Source of the DNA: Arthrobacter pityocampae
Lineage (GTDB): Bacteria > Actinomycetota > Actinomycetes > Actinomycetales > Micrococcaceae
NCBI RefSeq assembly: GCF_002927275.1
Contig: NZ_PRKW01000004.1
Coordinates: 1 to 64,000, forward strand
DNA length: 64,000 bases
Reading direction: 5' to 3'
Made by a program: the position numbers and the translations under genes. Shown here one piece after another: positions 57,019-64,000 of this stretch. Under the pieces are notes generated by a model. The model was not told where the DNA came from. It saw only the letters and a program-made list of their open reading frames with translations, and did not search any database. Position 1 is the first letter of the stretch; every line of letters starts with the position of its first letter.

Positions 57019-59133
57019 CTACTCGCCGCGGGTCTTCTGGATGATCTCGTCGGCGACTGCCTTCGGGACCTCGGAGTAGCTGTCGAACTTCATGGAGTAC
57101 ACGGCACGACCCTGGGTCTTGGATCGGAGGTCACCGATGTAGCCGAACATGCCCGAGAGGGGCACGTGCGCCGTGATGACCTTGACGCCGCTGGCGTCCT
57201 CCATGGACTGCATCTGGCCGCGACGGGAGTTGAGGTCACCGATCACTTCACCCATGTATTCCTCGGGTGTGCGGACCTCCACCTCCATGAGCGGTTCGAG
57301 CAGCACGGGCTTCGCCATGCGGGCGGCTTCCTTGAAAGCCATCCGGCCGGCGATCTTGAACGCCATCTCCGAGGAGTCGACGTCGTGGTAGGCGCCGTCG
57401 AGCAGGGTCGCCTTGATGCCGACCACCGGGTAGCCGGCGAGCACGCCGTCGTTCAGTGCATCCTGGATGCCGGCGTCGACACTCGGGATGTACTCGCGGG
57501 GCACGCGGCCACCGGTGACCTTGTTGTCGAAGGCGTACAGGACACCCTCCTCGACCTCCATCGGCTCGATCGCGATCTGGATCTTCGCGAACTGGCCGGA
57601 GCCACCCGTCTGCTTCTTGTGGGTGTAGTCGTGCTTGGCGACCTTGCTGCGGATCGTCTCGCGGTAGGCGACCTGGGGCTTGCCCACGTTCGCTTCCACG
57701 CGGAACTCGCGGCGCATGCGGTCCACCAGGATGTCCAGGTGAAGCTCGCCCATGCCGGCGATGATCGTCTGTCCGGTGTCCTCGTTCAGGGAGACCTGGA
57801 ACGTGGGGTCCTCGGCCGAGAGCTTCTGGATGGCCGTGGACAGCTTCTCCTGGTCACCCTTGGTCTTGGGCTCGATGGCCACCGAGATCACGGGCGCCGG
57901 GAAGCTCATGGACTCGAGCACGATCTGGTTCGCGGAGTCGGAGAGGGTGTCACCGGTGGTGGTGTCCTTCAGGCCGATCGCGGCGTAGATGTGCCCGGCC
58001 GAAGCCTCTTCGACGGGGATCTCCTTGTTGGCGTGCATCTGGAACAGCTTGCCGATGCGCTCCTTCTTGCTCTTCGTCGAGTTCACCAGCTGGGTACCGG
58101 CGGTCACGTGACCGGAGTACACGCGGATGAAGGTCAGCTGACCGAAGAACGGGTGCGTGGCCACCTTGAACGCGAGGGCCGAGAAGGGCTCCTCGGTGCT
58201 CGGTGCACGCGTGAGCTCGACCTCTTCGTTCCGGGGATCGTGACCGATCATCGGGGGGACGTCGAGGGGCGAGGGCAGGTAGTCGATGACGGCGTCGAGC
58301 ATCGGCTGCACACCGCGGTTCTTGAACGCGGAGCCGCAGAGGATCGGGTAGAGCTCGGAGTTGATCGTCATCTTGCGGATGCCGGCCTTGAGCTCGTCGA
58401 CGGAGATCTCTTCGCCTTCGAGGTACTTGTTCATGAGTTCGTCGGAGGACTCGGCGACGGTCTCGACGAGGGCCGCGCGGTACTCCTCGGCCTTCTCCTT
58501 GAGGTCGGCCGGGATCTCCTGGATCTCGTACTTCGCACCCATGGTGACGTCACCCTTGGAGTCGCCGGGCCAGACGAGGGCACGCATGTAGAGCAGGTCG
58601 ACGACGCCGACGAAGTCGTTCTCGGCACCGATGGGGAGCTGCAGCACGAGGGGCTTGGCGCCCAGGCGGCTGATGATGGTGTCGACCGTGAAGTAGAAGT
58701 CGGCGCCCAGCTTGTCCATCTTGTTGACGAAGCAGATGCGGGGCACTTCGTACTTGTCGGCCTGGCGCCAGACGGTCTCCGACTGGGGCTCGACGCCCTC
58801 CTTGCCGTCGAACACGGCGACGGCGCCGTCGAGGACGCGCAGTGAGCGCTCCACCTCGACGGTGAAGTCGACGTGCCCGGGGGTGTCGATGATGTTGATC
58901 TGGTTGTTCTCCCAGAAGCAGGTGACCGCGGCGGACGTGATGGTGATGCCGCGCTCCTTCTCCTGTTCCATCCAGTCGGTGGTGGAGGCGCCGTCGTGCG
59001 TCTCACCGATCTTGTGGTTGACACCCGTGTAGAACAGGATGCGCTCGGTAGTAGTGGTCTTGCCGGCATCGATGTGGGCCATGATGCCGATGTTGCGGAC
59101 CTTGTTCAGGTCGGTAAGCACGTCCTGTGCCAC
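57019..59133 (-). CDS. fusA: Elongation factor G
   Basis: 704 residues, five domains. G1 [20 protein letters not shown]3 [18 protein letters not shown]4 [12 protein letters not shown]; domain IV region [17 protein letters not shown] (loop entering the decoding site). Translocase of translation and ribosome recycling. 87 bases after rpsG in the rpsL-rpsG-fusA-tuf operon. Confidence 0.98.
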   Translation of the reverse strand: MAQDVLTDLNKVRNIGIMAHIDAGKTTTTERILFYTGVNHKIGETHDGASTTDWMEQEKERGITITSAAVTCFWENNQINIIDTPGHVDFTVEVERSLRVLDGAVAVFDGKEGVEPQSETVWRQADKYEVPRICFVNKMDKLGADFYFTVDTIISRLGAKPLVLQLPIGAENDFVGVVDLLYMRALVWPGDSKGDVTMGAKYEIQEIPADLKEKAEEYRAALVETVAESSDELMNKYLEGEEISVDELKAGIRKMTINSELYPILCGSAFKNRGVQPMLDAVIDYLPSPLDVPPMIGHDPRNEEVELTRAPSTEEPFSALAFKVATHPFFGQLTFIRVYSGHVTAGTQLVNSTKSKKERIGKLFQMHANKEIPVEEASAGHIYAAIGLKDTTTGDTLSDSANQIVLESMSFPAPVISVAIEPKTKGDQEKLSTAIQKLSAEDPTFQVSLNEDTGQTIIAGMGELHLDILVDRMRREFRVEANVGKPQVAYRETIRSKVAKHDYTHKKQTGGSGQFAKIQIAIEPMEVEEGVLYAFDNKVTGGRVPREYIPSVDAGIQDALNDGVLAGYPVVGIKATLLDGAYHDVDSSEMAFKIAGRMAFKEAARMAKPVLLEPLMEVEVRTPEEYMGEVIGDLNSRRGQMQSMEDASGVKVITAHVPLSGMFGYIGDLRSKTQGRAVYSMKFDSYSEVPKAVADEIIQKTRGE

Positions 59134-59220
59134 GGTGTCTCCCTCAATACGAAAATGGAGTTCTGCTGGGCCACCGGCCGGGCCGCCCCTGGCGGGGTGT
59201 CGGTCCGGCCGGTAGAGCTG

Positions 59221-59691
59221 CTACCAGCGGTAGTGTGCGAAGGCCTTGTTCGACTCGGCCATCTTGTGCGTGTCCTCGCGGCGCTTGACCGCTGCCCCGA
59301 GACCGTTGGACGCGTCCAGGATCTCGTTCTGCAGGCGCTCGGTCATCGTCTTCTCGCGGCGGGCCTTGGAGTAGCCCACGAGCCAGCGGAGGGCCAGCGC
59401 GGTCGAACGACCGGGCTTGACCTCGACGGGAACCTGGTAGGTGGCTCCACCGACGCGGCGTGAGCGGACCTCGAGGGTCGGCTTCACGTTGTCCATGGCC
59501 TTCTTCAGCGCTGCGACGGGGTCGCCGCCGGACTTGGCACGTGCGCCCTCGAGTGCGCCATACACGATGCGCTCTGCGGTGGACTTCTTGCCGTCGACGA
59601 GCACCTTGTTGATCAGCTGGGTGACCAGGGGGGAACCGTAGACGGGATCTACAACGAGCGGCCGCTTCGGGGCCGGGCCCTTACGAGGCAT
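59221..59691 (-). CDS. rpsG: 30S ribosomal protein S7
   Basis: 156 residues. [61 protein letters not shown] and [17 protein letters not shown] are typical. Nucleates 30S head assembly. One base after rpsL. Confidence 0.98.
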   Translation of the reverse strand: MPRKGPAPKRPLVVDPVYGSPLVTQLINKVLVDGKKSTAERIVYGALEGARAKSGGDPVAALKKAMDNVKPTLEVRSRRVGGATYQVPVEVKPGRSTALALRWLVGYSKARREKTMTERLQNEILDASNGLGAAVKRREDTHKMAESNKAFAHYRW

Positions 59692-59692
59692 A

Positions 59693-60067
59693 TTACTTCT
59701 TCTCCATCTTCGCGCCGTAGCGGCTGCGAGCCTGCTTGCGGTTCTTCACGCCCTGGGTATCCAGTGCGCCACGGACGATCTTGTAGCGGACACCCGGGAG
59801 GTCCTTCACACGACCGCCGCGCACGAGCACGATGGAGTGTTCCTGGAGGTTGTGACCCACCCCGGGGATGTAGGCGGTGACTTCGATACCACCGTTGAGG
59901 CGCACACGGGCGACCTTGCGGAGAGCCGAGTTCGGCTTCTTCGGGGTGGTGGTGTAGACGCGGGTGCAGACGCCGCGCTTCATGGGGCTACCCTTCAGTG
60001 CGGGCGCCTTGGTCTTGGAGACCTTAGGTGTCCGGCCCTTACGGACCAGCTGGTTAATCGTAGGCAC
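59693..60067 (-). CDS. rpsL: 30S ribosomal protein S12
   Basis: 124 residues. [41 protein letters not shown] and [21 protein letters not shown] are typical. The Lys residues equivalent to E. coli 43 and 88 are unchanged, so the sequence looks streptomycin-sensitive at this locus. GTG start with GGAGAA eight bases upstream; the long in-frame N-terminal reading to 60235 is rejected. First gene of the str operon. Confidence 0.98.
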   Translation of the reverse strand: MPTINQLVRKGRTPKVSKTKAPALKGSPMKRGVCTRVYTTTPKKPNSALRKVARVRLNGGIEVTAYIPGVGHNLQEHSIVLVRGGRVKDLPGVRYKIVRGALDTQGVKNRKQARSRYGAKMEKK

Positions 60068-60435
60068 TTTCGTGTTCTCCGTAATGTCTGAAGATGAGAT
60101 CTGTGACGCCCTACCCAGCGGCTGCGACGCCCTTGCGGGGTCGTACCGTCCGTGGGTCGGGATGATCGGTCGTTTGGCGCACCACCGACGGACATGCTGC
60201 CGCAGAACGACTGTAGGCGTGCGAAAATGTGGCATTCGCTGTACAACTTACGTACAACACGGAGATACGTTTCGCAACGCCAATCCACTGCCACACAAAC
60301 AATTGGTACCCAGTCTACCAGAGACCGCGGGAACCCCGGACGAGGGACCCTCCCCCACATGGTAGGGGCACGGGGGGCCGGAATGCGGGAAGGCCCCGGA
60401 CCATCAGGTCCGGGGCCTTCCCCATGGGCTGAAGA
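60068..60435 (-). other. 368-base gap between rpoC and rpsL
   Basis: No gene seen. In minus order: the rpoC terminator (60387-60422), a TAGACT element (about 60316-60321) and a TTGCGA-17-TACGTA pair, then GTACAAC repeated at 60241 and 60252 (11 bases apart), then a leader of 150-170 bases to rpsL. Which element is the str-operon promoter cannot be decided by eye. Confidence 0.5.
60387..60422 (-). terminator. Terminator after rpoC
   Basis: Perfect 16-bp arms (60387-60402 and 60407-60422) with loop ATCA, 14 bases past the rpoC stop. Separates rpoBC from the str operon. Confidence 0.85.

Positions 60436-64000
<3,565 letters not shown>

Noticed and set aside
60068-60235. N-terminal extension of rpsL to 180 residues.
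   Set aside because: S12 begins at [10 protein letters not shown] in all bacteria; the extra part runs through the promoter/leader region, and the GTG at 60067 has a good ribosome site.

Overview
The window reads as a stretch of chromosome from a high-GC Gram-positive bacterium of the Micrococcaceae, most like Arthrobacter. The grounds are strong G/C third-position bias, GTG/TTG starts, the actinobacterial gene order glmM-coaA-glmS-acpS-nnr, an undivided str/S10/spc/alpha ribosomal supercluster, a two-domain short-lid adenylate kinase, and lipoprotein and cell-wall enzymes without any outer-membrane gene. I see no tRNA, rRNA, CRISPR array, prophage or insertion sequence.

Layout. 1-2.4 kb: the start of an aldo/keto reductase, then a standalone EAL phosphodiesterase and a membrane diguanylate cyclase (c-di-GMP turnover). 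2.5-8.8 kb: treZ, treY and glgX/treX, which convert glycogen or maltodextrin to trehalose. 9-18 kb: housekeeping genes for NAD(P)H-hydrate repair (nnr), acpS, glmS, coaA, a VanY-like lipoprotein peptidase, a short-chain dehydrogenase, an M23-like peptidase and glmM, giving a cell-wall and amino-sugar theme. 18-19 kb: rpsI-rplM. 19.2-32.65 kb: an island between rplM and truA. It has a PAS-GGDEF-EAL c-di-GMP protein, a complete minimal Tad/Flp pilus operon (flp, TadE-like, TadG-like, cpaB, tadZ/cpaE, tadA, tadB, tadC), an HPt-like protein lacking its histidine, a divergent response regulator/histidine kinase pair, and a prepilin peptidase directly abutting the kinase gene.

32.6-64 kb: almost entirely minus strand. 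It reads, in transcription order, rpoC (cut by the window end), rpsL-rpsG-fusA-tuf, then a giant repeat-rich membrane protein and an opposite-strand VOC protein, then the S10 operon (rpsJ to rpsQ), the spc operon (rplN to rplO), secY-adk-map, infA-rpmJ-rpsM-rpsK-rpoA-rplQ and truA. Strong hairpins mark most operon ends. The S14 slot of spc and the S4 slot of the alpha operon are empty.

The most interesting signals are: a two-turn-spaced direct repeat between the response regulator and kinase genes of the pilus island; the histidine-less HPt protein; the prepilin peptidase tied to a kinase; c-di-GMP genes beside glgX; and a ~1437-residue membrane protein carrying four independent in-frame tandem repeats with a fifth repeat of hairpins across its stop codon, inserted between tuf and rpsJ.
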